Shown here piece by piece: positions 52,877 to 60,880 of a DNA stretch of 60,880 bases. The notes under the pieces were generated by a model. The model had not been told where the DNA came from and did no database searches. It saw only the letters and a list, made by a program, of their open reading frames with translations. This DNA is from Pseudomonadota bacterium. GTDB taxonomy: Bacteria > Desulfobacterota > Desulfobacteria > Desulfobacterales > RPRI01. Every line of letters begins with the position of its first letter. Position 1 is the stretch's first letter. The position numbers and the translations under genes are program-made. The stretch covers positions 1-60,880 of the forward strand of contig JAHITX010000067.1 in NCBI GenBank assembly GCA_018817425.1, in the 5' to 3' direction.

Positions 52877-53187
52877 GGGGATATCATTTCCTCTATTACA
52901 GGTGTGCTTTGCTTATTTCCTGCGTTAAGATGGATATTTATCCGATTCGTTCCGGGTTTGTTTTTACTTATTTATTCATCAGGATCTCTCCCTTCAAAGA
53001 TGAGATGTGCCGGCTGGAAAAACAGAGGAGAATTATAACGGGAGAATTTATTTGTGCAAAAATAACGGATATTTTTTATAAAGTCAAATTATATAGTGCA
53101 ATCTAATATATTGGCATCATCTACCATGATTTTAAAAAACCATTTAATTCAAAAGTTCATATCCAAAAAAGAGGCAATCCAAATCTC
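52877..53187. other. Intergenic region between the kinase and tRNA-Val
   Basis: About 310 A/T-rich bases must contain the divergent kinase promoter. No gene on either strand is supported. Confidence 0.4.
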
Positions 53188-53216
53188 TTGACACAAAAAT
53201 TAACTGATGCTAAAGC
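53188..53216 (+). promoter_or_regulatory. Probable tRNA-Val promoter
   Basis: TTGACA at 53188-53193 is followed after 17 bases by TAAAGC (53211-53216), with TG at -14/-13 style spacing nearby. The tRNA starts 13 bases further on. A perfect TATAAT at 53221 is too close to the tRNA to be the used -10. Confidence 0.5.
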
Positions 53217-53228
53217 CAATTATAATAA

Positions 53229-53303
53229 AGGCGCGTAGCTCAGGGGGAGAGCGCTACCCTGACACGGTAGAAGTCGTTGGTTCAAATCCAATCGCGCCTA
53301 CCA
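53229..53303 (+). tRNA. tRNA-Val (anticodon GAC)
   Basis: A full cloverleaf is visible: acceptor AGGCGCG pairs with CGCGCCT, the anticodon stem CTACC/GGTAG holds loop CTGACAC (anticodon GAC, reads GUC and GUU), the T-arm GTTGG-TTCAAAT-CCAAT is normal, and the CCA end is encoded (53301-53303). Confidence 0.95.
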
Positions 53304-53313
53304 GATAATTTAA

Positions 53314-53349
53314 GGGTTTACAGCAGATAAGAGCTGTAAGCCCTTTTTT
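53314..53349 (+). terminator. Terminator after tRNA-Val
   Basis: GGGTTTACAGC (53314-53324) pairs with GCTGTAAGCCC (53333-53343) and six T follow: a strong intrinsic terminator. Confidence 0.88.
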
Positions 53350-53480
53350 ATTGACTTATAGCTATCTATGGGATAGATAACTATCGGATTGAAAAGAAAA
53401 TAAACTCTTTTTGGATTGTCATAAAATTCGACCTGCTCTAATTATAAGGATAAATTTCACTTGTTTCTTAAATAAAGGTT

Positions 53481-54392
53481 ATGCATGTGAATTCAAGCGA
53501 TAGTATCCAGTTGTCAAAGCTTATAAGTAATCCCAGTCCTGAATCAATTATCACTGAGGTCAGAAAGACCTTTTGTTTCCATTATTCAAATAGAAATTTT
53601 GATAATATACATGATAATTTTTATATTATAAAAACCCTGTTTGATGGGAAGTTTCCGGGTTATAAGGCATGCAACACTGAATATCATGATTTCACGCACA
53701 CTGTGGATATTTTGCTTGCAACCGCCCGATTAATAGATGGATACAACTTGGAAAACAAACCCCTTCCGATTTTACTTGCGTCAGCCCTTCTGAACTCCGC
53801 CCTTTTTCATGATACGGGGTATATTCAAGAAAATAATGATAGTACAGGCACTGGTGCAAAACATACCGCAACTCATGTAAAAAGAAGTATTCAATTTATT
53901 AAAAGGCATCATGAGGTTTTTGAAATTACTCCGGATCAAATTTTACCTATGAAAAATTTGATTTTGTGTACGGATTTGCAGATTAAACCGGGTACCATAG
54001 CTTTTTCCTCCGATGAAGAAAAACTGTCCGGATATATACTTGGCACATCCGATATTTTATCTCAGATGTCAGACAGTGACTATCTGGAGAAACTATTATT
54101 TTTGTTTTATGAGTTTCAAGAGGCTGAAATAAAAGGGTTTGATATCGAGTTTGATATTATAAAAAAAACCATAAGTTTTCATAAATTAATGAAAAAGCGG
54201 TTTTCCAAAATTTTTTTTAATGTCTATAAGTATGCGCAGCGCCATTTTAAAGAGAGATTTATGATTGACCGCAATCTATATATCGAAGCAATTGACCGTA
54301 ATATCGAATATCTTAACGAGATTGTGAAGGATGGAAGTGTAGATTTCCAGGATAAACACAGGCGAAAAGCATTTGTAACAAAAACATTCTAA
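53481..54392 (+). CDS. HD-domain phosphohydrolase-like protein
   Basis: This 303-residue protein has HD-superfamily metal residues: His69-Asp70 and His73 in 'EYHDFTHTVDILLA', and the His110-Asp111 pair in 'ALFHDTGYI', followed by 'HATHVKRSIQFI'-like helices. The layout resembles eukaryote-like PDEase/HD proteins rather than HD-GYP. The substrate is unknown; a cyclic nucleotide or (p)ppGpp-like molecule is possible. The gene is free-standing. Confidence 0.75.
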   Translation: MHVNSSDSIQLSKLISNPSPESIITEVRKTFCFHYSNRNFDNIHDNFYIIKTLFDGKFPGYKACNTEYHDFTHTVDILLATARLIDGYNLENKPLPILLASALLNSALFHDTGYIQENNDSTGTGAKHTATHVKRSIQFIKRHHEVFEITPDQILPMKNLILCTDLQIKPGTIAFSSDEEKLSGYILGTSDILSQMSDSDYLEKLLFLFYEFQEAEIKGFDIEFDIIKKTISFHKLMKKRFSKIFFNVYKYAQRHFKERFMIDRNLYIEAIDRNIEYLNEIVKDGSVDFQDKHRRKAFVTKTF

Positions 54393-54520
54393 AAATAGGT
54401 TGTTGTCTGACGAATGATTTTTGATAAATTTTTGATAAATCCAGTGGTATTGATTTTCAATTTTAGTGCTGGTATGTTTAAAAAAAATGGAAATCATTTT
54501 AATTTGTGGACATAATCTCA

Positions 54521-54560
54521 ATGCATAGGTTAAAGAAGAGTAGCTGTTTAACCTATGCAT
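54521..54560. promoter_or_regulatory. Perfect 14-bp inverted repeat before the nucleotidyltransferase gene
   Basis: ATGCATAGGTTAAA (54521-54534) and TTTAACCTATGCAT (54547-54560) are exact complements separated by 12 bases, 34 bases before the next start. No T-run follows. It may be an operator or a hairpin that terminates or stabilises RNA of either neighbour. Confidence 0.6.
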
Positions 54561-54594
54561 AAATAAATTATAAAAAAAGGATATCAGGTTAGAA

Positions 54595-55344
54595 ATGGAA
54601 AATAAACTTGTTGCTGTTATTCTTGCTGCCGGATTAGGGAAACGGATGAAATCAGATAAGGCAAAGGTATTACATGAGATTAATGGTAAGCCCATGATTA
54701 TGTATATCCTTGAAACAGCTAAAAAAATTGCCGGCGATAACATAGTTGCGGTAGTTGGAAATCAGGCTGAAAAAGTCGGCGAGGTAGTATCAAAAGATTA
54801 TAATGTCATTTTTGCTTTACAAAAAGAGCAGCTTGGTACAGGGCATGCGGTTAAGTGTGCCTTATCTTTTCTGCCCGAACATTCTAAGCAGGTTTTAATA
54901 TTGTGTGGGGATGTAGCGCTTCTGTCTTTTGAAACGCTGAAAAAGCTTTATGAAGACCATGTTAAATCGGATCGTGACGTATCTGTTCTGGCAGTTAAAA
55001 TCGATAATCCTAAAGGATATGGAAGGATTATTATGGATGAAAAAAACTGTGTATCCGGGATAATAGAGGAAGCTGATGCAAATGATGAACAAAAAAGTAT
55101 AAACATTATTAATTCAGGAATATATTGTATAAAGAGAAGTTTTTTGGAATATTCTCTGAATAAAATAAAAGCAAATAACGCTCAGAGTGAATTTTATCTT
55201 ACAGATGTTGTTAAAATCGGATATTCCGAAAACAAAAAGGTAGGAGCGATGATAGGACAAGACAGTGAAGAGGTATTAGGTGTAAACAGCTTGGAGGAGT
55301 TGATGGTAGTAGAAAAAATAATGAAAAAAAGAATGACTCAATGA
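54595..55344 (+). CDS. GlmU N-terminal-like sugar nucleotidyltransferase (no acetyltransferase domain)
   Basis: This 249-residue protein has the nucleotidyltransferase signature 'VILAAGLGKRMKSDKAKVLHEINGKPM' and 'EQLGTGHAV', then 'ILCGDVALL' and 'GYGRIIMDEKNCVSGIIEE', all like the uridyltransferase half of GlmU. The left-handed beta-helix acetyltransferase half is absent, so it would convert GlcNAc-1-P plus UTP to UDP-GlcNAc or a similar product but not make GlcNAc-1-P. A separate acetyltransferase would be needed. It starts at ATG 54595. Confidence 0.82.
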   Translation: MENKLVAVILAAGLGKRMKSDKAKVLHEINGKPMIMYILETAKKIAGDNIVAVVGNQAEKVGEVVSKDYNVIFALQKEQLGTGHAVKCALSFLPEHSKQVLILCGDVALLSFETLKKLYEDHVKSDRDVSVLAVKIDNPKGYGRIIMDEKNCVSGIIEEADANDEQKSINIINSGIYCIKRSFLEYSLNKIKANNAQSEFYLTDVVKIGYSENKKVGAMIGQDSEEVLGVNSLEELMVVEKIMKKRMTQ

Positions 55345-55429
55345 TTTTCGATATAAGTAAATGATGTATTATATCTTGACTTTGGCATGAATTAAATATT
55401 ATAAAAGATTATGGATATGAGGTGAAAAC

Positions 55430-55675
55430 TTGGATACAGAACTGATCCTGCGGCAATTTGATGAGATAGAAAACAGACTTGAAAAACTGGTTGCAGTTTG
55501 TAAATCATATGAAGCAACAAACTCGGAACTTAAGAGTACTATAGTAAAGTTAGAGGAGGAACTACAGGAAAAGAGCGAAAGGGAAAAGGACTACATACAG
55601 GAGAGAGATATTATTAAATCAAAGATAGATAATCTTCTTAACAGGCTGGGTGATGTTACAGAGGCTGATAGTTAA
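55430..55675 (+). CDS. zapB: ZapB-like coiled-coil cell-division protein
   Basis: An 81-residue, almost entirely helical protein ('FDEIENRLEKLVAVCKSYEATNSELKSTIVKLEEELQEKS') with heptad pattern typical of ZapB-like partners encoded before zapA. The start is TTG 55430 behind GAGGTG. It would help the Z ring through its neighbour ZapA. The name rests on coiled-coil character and gene order. Confidence 0.65.
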   Translation: MDTELILRQFDEIENRLEKLVAVCKSYEATNSELKSTIVKLEEELQEKSEREKDYIQERDIIKSKIDNLLNRLGDVTEADS

Positions 55676-55712
55676 ATGCCGTTTAATTTTATTGAAAGGT
55701 AGATATTTCTTA

Positions 55713-56000
55713 TTGGAACAAATTATAACAATAGAGCTTTTTGGAAAGAAATATACATTCAAAGCTGAAACTCAGGTTGAAAAAGCTAAAGAAGTGGCCG
55801 AGCTTCTTGTTAAAGAAGTAAAAAAAGTTGAGTCTCAACAAAAGGGCTCCCCGGCACGCTTTAATCCGCTTGGAATCATGATATTGACTGCTATGAATAT
55901 TGCTGGAGATAATATTGATAGCAAAGACAACCATGTGGATTTTATTCGCAAAATTTCTGATAAATCGTCAATGCTGTTGAATAAATTAGAAAGCTTTTAA
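55713..56000 (+). CDS. zapA: Cell-division protein ZapA
   Basis: This 95-residue protein has 'ITIELFGKKYTFKAE' at the N-terminus and 'GIMILTAMNIAGDNID' in the middle helix, matching the ZapA fold that cross-links FtsZ filaments. I place the start at TTG 55713 behind AAAGG; an upstream ATG at 55650 would overlap the zapB-like gene and add unrelated residues. The order zapB-zapA-6S RNA is common in proteobacteria and supports the call. Confidence 0.85.
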   Translation: MEQIITIELFGKKYTFKAETQVEKAKEVAELLVKEVKKVESQQKGSPARFNPLGIMILTAMNIAGDNIDSKDNHVDFIRKISDKSSMLLNKLESF

Positions 56001-56196
56001 TATTAGATTTTTGATAGTATTTGTAAGATACGGACTTGAAATAAGTTCCTAAATATTAAAAATCAAAAAAGATATTTTGTTCCGACTTTCAAAAGTGTAA
56101 TAGTAATAAGCTGAAAATAGAAGATTTCTCTTCGATTTCTCAAATATATAACGTATTTCTGACCGGGATTTCCGAAACGAAATTGGTTTTTATAAT

Positions 56197-56372
56197 ACCC
56201 CTGCCGTGTTTGTGATTGGTATTTGATCTTTGATCCAACAAAGAAAATGTAGGGAGCCTTCCTTGGTTTTGGTGTGCATGTTCTGCTTGTACAGAAAAGC
56301 CTAAAGAAACCATAAGGCGCCAACTTTGAACATTAGGTTCAGAGGCTTGCCAACACGGCACAGTGCGGGGGT
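56197..56372 (+). ncRNA. ssrS: 6S RNA
   Basis: The ~176-nt segment directly after zapA folds as 6S RNA. The closing stem pairs ACCCCTGCCGTGTT (56197-56210) with AACACGGCA...CGGGGGT (56352-56372). The 3' half carries 'ACTTTGAACATTAGGTTCAG' and the middle 'GTGCATGTTCTGCTTGTACA', both aligned in order with the E. coli RNA. A TATAAT box at 56191-56196 sits just upstream. 6S RNA binds RNA polymerase-sigma-70 and acts as template for pRNA. Confidence 0.85.
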
Positions 56373-56561
56373 ATTAAATTTACCAGGAAAATAGAATTGA
56401 TATCTTTAAGGAGTAATCTTTGTCCCTTACCGTTTTCCTCCTACCTATCAGCTGTTTTCATGCCATTGCCCATAATTAATTTTTAAATTGCTAAATCTTA
56501 CATGGTAGCTTAAACCTATCTTGTTTTATATAAGCTAATTTTGAACAACTGGAGATAGATA

Positions 56562-58124
56562 ATGAACATATATCTGATAATAATTGGCGTTGCAATGTTT
56601 GCCATAGGATATTTAGTTGCCTATTGGGTAAAAGGAAAAATGACTTCCCAAAAAGTCAAGGCAGCAGAGAATGGGGCGACCAGAATAATAGAAGCCGCAA
56701 AAATAAAGTCGGAAGCTGTTATTAAAGAAGCCCAGATAGAGGCAAAAGATAAATTATTCAAGATGAAAACAGAATTTGATCTTGAAACCAAGGAAACAAG
56801 AGCCGAGCATAAAAAACGTGAAAAGAGGCTGATTCAAAAAGAAGAAAGTTTAGATAATAAGCTTGATCAGATCGAACGCAAAGAGAAGGAAAATTTACGA
56901 AAAGAAGCTATTCTTAAAAAAAGAGAAGATAATATTGAGAACAGCGAAAATAAATACAATGAAATAATTGAGGAACAAAACAGACAACTTGAAAGAATAT
57001 CAGGTTTAACCTCTGAACAGGCTAAAGAGCTTTTGCTTAGAGCCATGGAAAATGAAGCCCGTCATGATGGTGCAAAGCTAATTAAAAAAATAGAAAATGA
57101 AGCCAAAGAAGATGCTGAGAAGAAAGCAAAAAGTATTATGGCAACTGCTATGCAAAGATATGCCTCGGACTATGTAGCTGAACGAACTGTTTCTGTTGTT
57201 CAACTTCCCAGCGATGAAATGAAAGGAAGAATAATAGGAAGAGAAGGGCGCAATATACGGACCCTTGAAGCAGCTACCGGAATTGATCTTATTATAGATG
57301 ACACTCCTGAAGCAGTAATTCTATCAGGGTTTAATCCGGTAAGAAGAGAAGTGGCACGTATTTCACTTATGAGGCTTATATCTGACGGTCGGATTCACCC
57401 GGCAAGAATAGAGGATGTAGTAAAAAAAGTTGGCATTGAGGTTGATCAGATTATAAAGGAAGCTGGTGAGCAAGCAGCTTTTGATCTGGGTGTTCATGGG
57501 ATTCATATTGAACTAATAAAGTTTATAGGAAGATTAAAATACAGAACAAGTTATACGCAAAATGTTTTGCAGCATTCGATTGAGGTCGGTTTTTTAAGCG
57601 GAATAATGGCCTCAGAGCTTGGGCTTAGCGCAAAGCTTGCACGACGTATGGGTCTGCTGCATGATATCGGCAAGGCAATTGATCATGAGGTCGAAGGGCC
57701 ACATGCTGTTATCGGATCGAATCTTGCGAAAAAATTTGGTGAAGCCCCTAAAGTTGTGCATTCAATTGCTGCTCATCATGAAGATATACCGCCTTCATCC
57801 GTATATGCATATCTTGTCCAGGCTGCGGATGCTCTTTCAGGAGCAAGGCCGGGAGCCAGAAAAGAAATGCTTGAAAGCTATATTAAACGGTTAGAAGATC
57901 TGGAAAAAATAGCTAATTCTTTTAAAGGCGTTTCAAATACCTATGCTATTCAGGCTGGAAGAGAGCTTAGAGTGATTGTAGAAAGCGGGATCATATCGGA
58001 TGCAGATTCAGTCATGTTAAGCAGAGATATTGCCAAAAAGATAGAAGAATCTCTTGTTTTCCCCGGGCAGATAAGAGTGATAGTGATTCGTGAAACAAGA
58101 GCTGTTGAGTTCGCAAATAAATGA
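56562..58124 (+). CDS. rny: Ribonuclease Y
   Basis: This 520-residue endoribonuclease starts mRNA decay at the membrane. It has an N-terminal transmembrane helix (residues 2-22), a long charged coiled coil (~25-200), a KH domain with 'MKGRIIGREGRNIRTLEAAT', and an HD domain with 'VLQHSIEVGFL', catalytic His-Asp in 'GLLHDIGKAIDHE' near 367 and 'AAHHEDIPP'. Length is standard. The tyrS start lies 7 bases after its stop, so the two form an operon. Confidence 0.95.
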   Translation: MNIYLIIIGVAMFAIGYLVAYWVKGKMTSQKVKAAENGATRIIEAAKIKSEAVIKEAQIEAKDKLFKMKTEFDLETKETRAEHKKREKRLIQKEESLDNKLDQIERKEKENLRKEAILKKREDNIENSENKYNEIIEEQNRQLERISGLTSEQAKELLLRAMENEARHDGAKLIKKIENEAKEDAEKKAKSIMATAMQRYASDYVAERTVSVVQLPSDEMKGRIIGREGRNIRTLEAATGIDLIIDDTPEAVILSGFNPVRREVARISLMRLISDGRIHPARIEDVVKKVGIEVDQIIKEAGEQAAFDLGVHGIHIELIKFIGRLKYRTSYTQNVLQHSIEVGFLSGIMASELGLSAKLARRMGLLHDIGKAIDHEVEGPHAVIGSNLAKKFGEAPKVVHSIAAHHEDIPPSSVYAYLVQAADALSGARPGARKEMLESYIKRLEDLEKIANSFKGVSNTYAIQAGRELRVIVESGIISDADSVMLSRDIAKKIEESLVFPGQIRVIVIRETRAVEFANK

Positions 58125-58131
58125 GGGAAGC

Positions 58132-59421
58132 ATGGCTGACTTAATAGATATTTTCAAAGAAAGAGGCTTTATTGAAAACACCACTCATGATGAGGAGCTC
58201 AAAGACTATATCGGTAATAATGAGGTCACTTGCTATATAGGCTTTGATCCCACCGCATCGAGTTTGCATGTTGGAAGCCTTGTCCCTATAATGTCACTTG
58301 CCCATATGCAAAAATATGGGCACAGACCTATTGCTCTTATAGGTGGTGGAACAGGCCTGATAGGCGATCCAAGCGGAAAAACCGAGATGAGGCAGTTTTT
58401 GACTCCTGAAAAGATTAAAGACAATATTGTCGGTATAAAAAAACAGCTTTCACGGTTTATTGATTTTAGTGACAACAAGGCCCTTCTTGTTAATAATAAT
58501 GAATGGCTTAGTGAATTAAAATATATCCCTTTTTTAAGAGATATTGGAAGGCATTTTTCAGTTAACCGGATGATAAAAGCCGAAAGCTATAAGCTAAGAC
58601 TTGATTCTGAAGAAGGGCTTAGCTTTATTGAGTTTAATTATATGTTACTACAGGCATATGATTTTTTAGAACTTTTTGATAAATATCAGTGCAGGCTGCA
58701 AATGGGAGGCAGTGACCAATGGGGAAATATTGTTGCAGGCATTGAACTTATAAGAAAAGTTAAAAAAAGCATCTCTTTTGGCATTACTTTTCCATTAATA
58801 AAAACCAGTAATGGAGCTAAAATGGGAAAAACTGCAAAAGGCGCTGTATGGCTGGATCCGGAAAGAACAACTCCTTATGATTACTATCAGTACTGGATAA
58901 ATACTGACGACAGGGATGTAGCGCGTTTTTTGGCTCTTTTTACATTTTTGCCGATAAATGAGATAAGAGATATCGAAAAATTAGAAGGAGCTGATTTAAA
59001 TAGTGCCAAAACAATACTTGCGTTTGAAACAACTTTACTTGCACACGGACGTGATGAAGCGGTTAAAGCATATCAAGCTGCTGCAAGCGTTTTTAACAAA
59101 CGATTTGTCCCGAAAGATATGTTGATGCACAGCTCTGTGCCAAGAGATAGCGCTGAAATCAAAGATGTATCCGTTCCTTGTTCTTATATTGATCATGATG
59201 TTTTTAAATTGGGAATTCCCGCTTTTAAGCTTTTTCATGAGGTAGAACTTGCTTCATCCGGAGCTGCCGCAAGAAGGCTTGTCGAACAGGGAGGAGCTTA
59301 TGTAAATGATAGGCGAATCGAAAAGTTTGACGAATTGATTACCTTAAATGATATCCATGAGATGGAGATCTTGTTAAGATCAGGCAAAAAGCGGATTCAT
59401 AAAATCAGAATAAAACAGTGA
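58132..59421 (+). CDS. tyrS: Tyrosine--tRNA ligase
   Basis: This 429-residue enzyme charges tRNA(Tyr). The HIGH-like motif HVGS is near residues 46-49, the KMSKS-like 'KMGKT' near 231, and a C-terminal S4 domain ('AAARRLVEQGGAYVNDRRI') is present. The ATG at 58132 follows GAGGGA; an earlier in-frame ATG at 58090 lies inside rny. Its last ~165 bases are duplicated at 59977 beyond a transposase fragment. Confidence 0.95.
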   Translation: MADLIDIFKERGFIENTTHDEELKDYIGNNEVTCYIGFDPTASSLHVGSLVPIMSLAHMQKYGHRPIALIGGGTGLIGDPSGKTEMRQFLTPEKIKDNIVGIKKQLSRFIDFSDNKALLVNNNEWLSELKYIPFLRDIGRHFSVNRMIKAESYKLRLDSEEGLSFIEFNYMLLQAYDFLELFDKYQCRLQMGGSDQWGNIVAGIELIRKVKKSISFGITFPLIKTSNGAKMGKTAKGAVWLDPERTTPYDYYQYWINTDDRDVARFLALFTFLPINEIRDIEKLEGADLNSAKTILAFETTLLAHGRDEAVKAYQAAASVFNKRFVPKDMLMHSSVPRDSAEIKDVSVPCSYIDHDVFKLGIPAFKLFHEVELASSGAAARRLVEQGGAYVNDRRIEKFDELITLNDIHEMEILLRSGKKRIHKIRIKQ

Positions 59422-59587
59422 CACTGACGTAATGGCATCGATACCTGTCAGCAGGGATTTGCAAAGTTATTCCCTCAAAGCTGACACAGTTTCAGCAGTC
59501 ACTCCCCGTGCTCGCAGAGAATAGGCGGCAATTATGTCAATCCTCAAGCGCTGTATTGCCTCCTAAACTAGGTAGGCTGCGCCTTAC
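59422..59587. other. Spacer between tyrS and the transposase fragment
   Basis: About 165 bases with no gene or clear terminator. It is probably part of the inserted DNA, since the tyrS 3' end is repeated on the other side. Confidence 0.35.
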
Positions 59588-59970
59588 TTACTTTACCTCC
59601 CTTCTCCGGTGTAAACCAGTAATGGCTCCCCTGACCCTATAAAGAGCACTGAACAAACTCCGCTTAACGATCACATCCAACCCCTTTGATTGTAATGTGT
59701 TCTTAACCCAGCTATAATAGCGCAGGCCACCGTCACGCTGATACCATGAATGAAAATGTTTAACATTCCAACCCATGTGTTTTGTCCGATAACGTTCCGA
59801 TATCGTCATGACCTCATCCACGGTTGCTTTCCGAAATGAAGCCTGTGTAAATTTCTATATAGTATACCTTCTAATCCAATGTTATCATAACGATTAATGT
59901 GACGACGAAACATACTTGAGGAGCACACTCCAAGTAAAACAGTTGCCTCTTTCTGACACAATCATCCCTG
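59588..59970 (-). pseudogene. ISNCY-like transposase remnant, N-terminal part, frameshifted
   Basis: On the minus strand the segment 59970-59822 reads 'CQKEATVLLGVCSSSMFRRHINRYDN' (a helix-turn-helix). After a frame change at ~59822 it continues 'VDEVMTISERYRTKHMGWNVKHFHSWYQRDGG..YYSWVKNTLQSKGL'. Together these match the first ~130 residues of ISNCY-type transposases ('YRERYPGFNVxHF...SYTWVKxxLQ'). The DDE catalytic part is missing, so it cannot move on its own. Confidence 0.7.
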
Positions 59971-59976
59971 ATGTAC

Positions 59977-60141
59977 ACCCGGAGCTGCCGAAAAAGGCTT
60001 GTCGAACAGGGAGGCGTATATATAAATAATAGGCAAATCTAAAACTTTGACAAATTAATTACCTTGAATGATATCGGTGAGATGGAGATTTTGTTAAGAT
60101 CAGGCAAAAAGCGGATTCATAAAATTAGAATAAAACAGTAA
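59977..60141 (+). repeat. Diverged duplicate of the tyrS 3' end
   Basis: About 165 bp align with 59257-59421, through 'GGAGCTGCCG', 'AAGGCTTGTCGAACAGGGAGG' and the final 'AAAAGCGGATTCATAAAAT', with roughly 15-20 substitutions plus a small indel, and TAA replacing TGA. It has no start. The divergence argues against a fresh duplication. Confidence 0.9.
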
Positions 60142-60337
60142 AATATCGCTTGACATAAGATGTCCCTAAGGATAGAAAGCACTACGTTTTGAGTATTTGA
60201 AGTTTTGTTTTTTTACAACTTGAGTCTTCATAAAGGCTGGAAAATTTTGCAGTGAGCAAAATCATAATTTCTTCAGATTTCAGATATTGATATCTCTGGG
60301 AACAGCCATGAAACGTAAATTTAAGATAAAAAACAGC

Positions 60338-60367
60338 TTGACAAACAGAAAGCAAGTTTGCTATAAA
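60338..60367 (+). promoter_or_regulatory. rRNA operon promoter P1
   Basis: TTGACA at 60338-60343, 18 bases, TATAAA at 60362-60367. It is about 220 bases before the 16S gene. Confidence 0.7.
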
Positions 60368-60436
60368 AACTCTTTCTGTTAAAGATAACCAAATGTGCTT
60401 CATAAGTTATTTTTTAAAAAATAAATAAAAAAAGAC

Positions 60437-60466
60437 TTGACACAAAGGGTTATGATAAAGTATAAA
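60437..60466 (+). promoter_or_regulatory. rRNA operon promoter P2
   Basis: TTGACA at 60437-60442, 18 bases, TATAAA at 60461-60466. It is spaced exactly 99 bp from P1 with the same geometry, a tandem arrangement usual for rRNA operons. Confidence 0.75.
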
Positions 60467-60507
60467 ATATCTTTTTTAGTACAGAGGTTGTCGCTTTGGC
60501 AATCGCT

Positions 60508-60520
60508 TGATCTTTGAAAA
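60508..60520 (+). promoter_or_regulatory. boxA-like antitermination site in the rRNA leader
   Basis: TGATCTTTGAAAA resembles boxA (TGCTCTTTAACA) that loads Nus factors. It is followed by CTAAATAG and by a small palindrome (GCATGCATTTGCATGC) before the mature 16S end. Confidence 0.6.
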
Positions 60521-60587
60521 CTAAATAGTGACAGCTTGTGAGTTAGGGCGCATGCATTTGCATGCAAAGAATCAAAAGTCAAAAGTT

Positions 60588-60880
60588 TAATTGGAGAGTT
60601 TGATCCTGGCTCAGAATGAACGCTGGCGGCGTGCTTAACACATGCAAGTCGTACGAGAAATCTTTAGCTTGCTAAAGATAGTAAAGTGGCGCACGGGTGA
60701 GTAACGCGTGGGTAATCTACTTTCAAATTTGGGATAACTCGCCGAAAGGCGGGCTAATACCTGATAATATCTTTTAATCCTTGGTTTAAAAGATCAAAGG
60801 TGGCCTCTATATATAAGCTACTGTTTGAAAATGAGCCCGCGTACCATTAGCTTGTTGGTAGGGTAATGGCCTACCAAGGC
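60588..60880 (+). rRNA. rrs: 16S ribosomal RNA, 5' end (runs off the window)
   Basis: The universal 5' region is present: GAGTTTGATCCTGGCTCAG at about 60595, 'GAACGCTGGCGGCGTGC' and 'GTGGCGCACGGGTGAGTAAC' further on. About 290 bases are visible. The exact mature 5' end is estimated by comparison with E. coli. Confidence 0.97.

Overview
The window looks like the chromosome of a sulfate-reducing or related member of the Desulfobacterota (Desulfobacterales-like). This is an inference from the low-to-moderate GC content, the style of the PEP/VPLPA-CTERM exosortase locus, the MITE-like repeats and the first ~290 bases of a 16S rRNA gene at the right edge. No database search was possible.

Layout. 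(1) 1-10.2 kb is mostly housekeeping. It holds a partial porin-like gene and a PstS-like binding protein, aroK-aroE, an acyl-CoA ligase and gltX on the minus strand. On the plus strand are a very unusual acyl-CoA ligase/PHB-depolymerase-like esterase fusion and galE. (2) 10.2-14.4 kb carries two short-tailed PEP/VPLPA-CTERM surface proteins, MITE copies and a DUF218 protein. (3) 14.5-17.3 kb is a small island of four toxin-antitoxin (TA) modules, mostly decayed, separated by copies of one repeat (a 7-bp-unit array plus a conserved 45-bp tail). (4) 17.4-36 kb is a variable exopolysaccharide region: beta-helix protein, Wzx flippase, kinase, methyltransferases, CapA, deacetylase-like and ATP-grasp proteins, O-antigen ligase and glycosyltransferases. 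It is littered with gene fragments, TA remnants and a dinD insertion. (5) 36-50.2 kb is the core exosortase/EPS export operon: radical SAM, exosortase fused to EpsI, WecA-like transferase, TPR lipoprotein PrsT, Wza-like export protein, outer-membrane barrel, chain-length determinant and tyrosine autokinase. (6) 50.3-60.9 kb holds a hybrid histidine kinase, tRNA-Val(GAC), an HD protein, a GlmU-N-like nucleotidyltransferase, zapB/zapA-like genes, 6S RNA, rny, tyrS, a decayed ISNCY-type transposase with a tyrS 3' duplication, and the start of an rRNA operon with tandem promoters.

How it works together. galE and the WecA-like enzyme make and load sugars on the lipid carrier, the glycosyltransferases and decorating enzymes build the repeat unit, and Wzx and the O-antigen-ligase-like polymerase flip and polymerise it. 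The chain-length protein, tyrosine kinase, Wza-like protein and barrel export it. The exosortase processes the CTERM proteins that presumably associate with this matrix.

Most striking feature. From 35.3 to 47.75 kb nearly every gap between EPS genes carries an element made of two arms of 7- or 9-bp degenerate repeats in opposite orientation. In three cases the arms enclose a four-helix-bundle gene of the 23S-rRNA-intervening-sequence protein type, and in two cases only a conserved 39-bp core. In all three gene-bearing cases the stop codon is supplied by the first unit of the right arm. A truncated GxxExxY gene at 33.4-33.7 kb has the same architecture with a third unit. I propose these as one class of hairpin-forming selfish or regulatory element. 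A second recurring pattern is insertion of accessory DNA next to a gene together with a duplicated gene end, so that the resident gene stays intact (tyrS and two glycosyltransferases).
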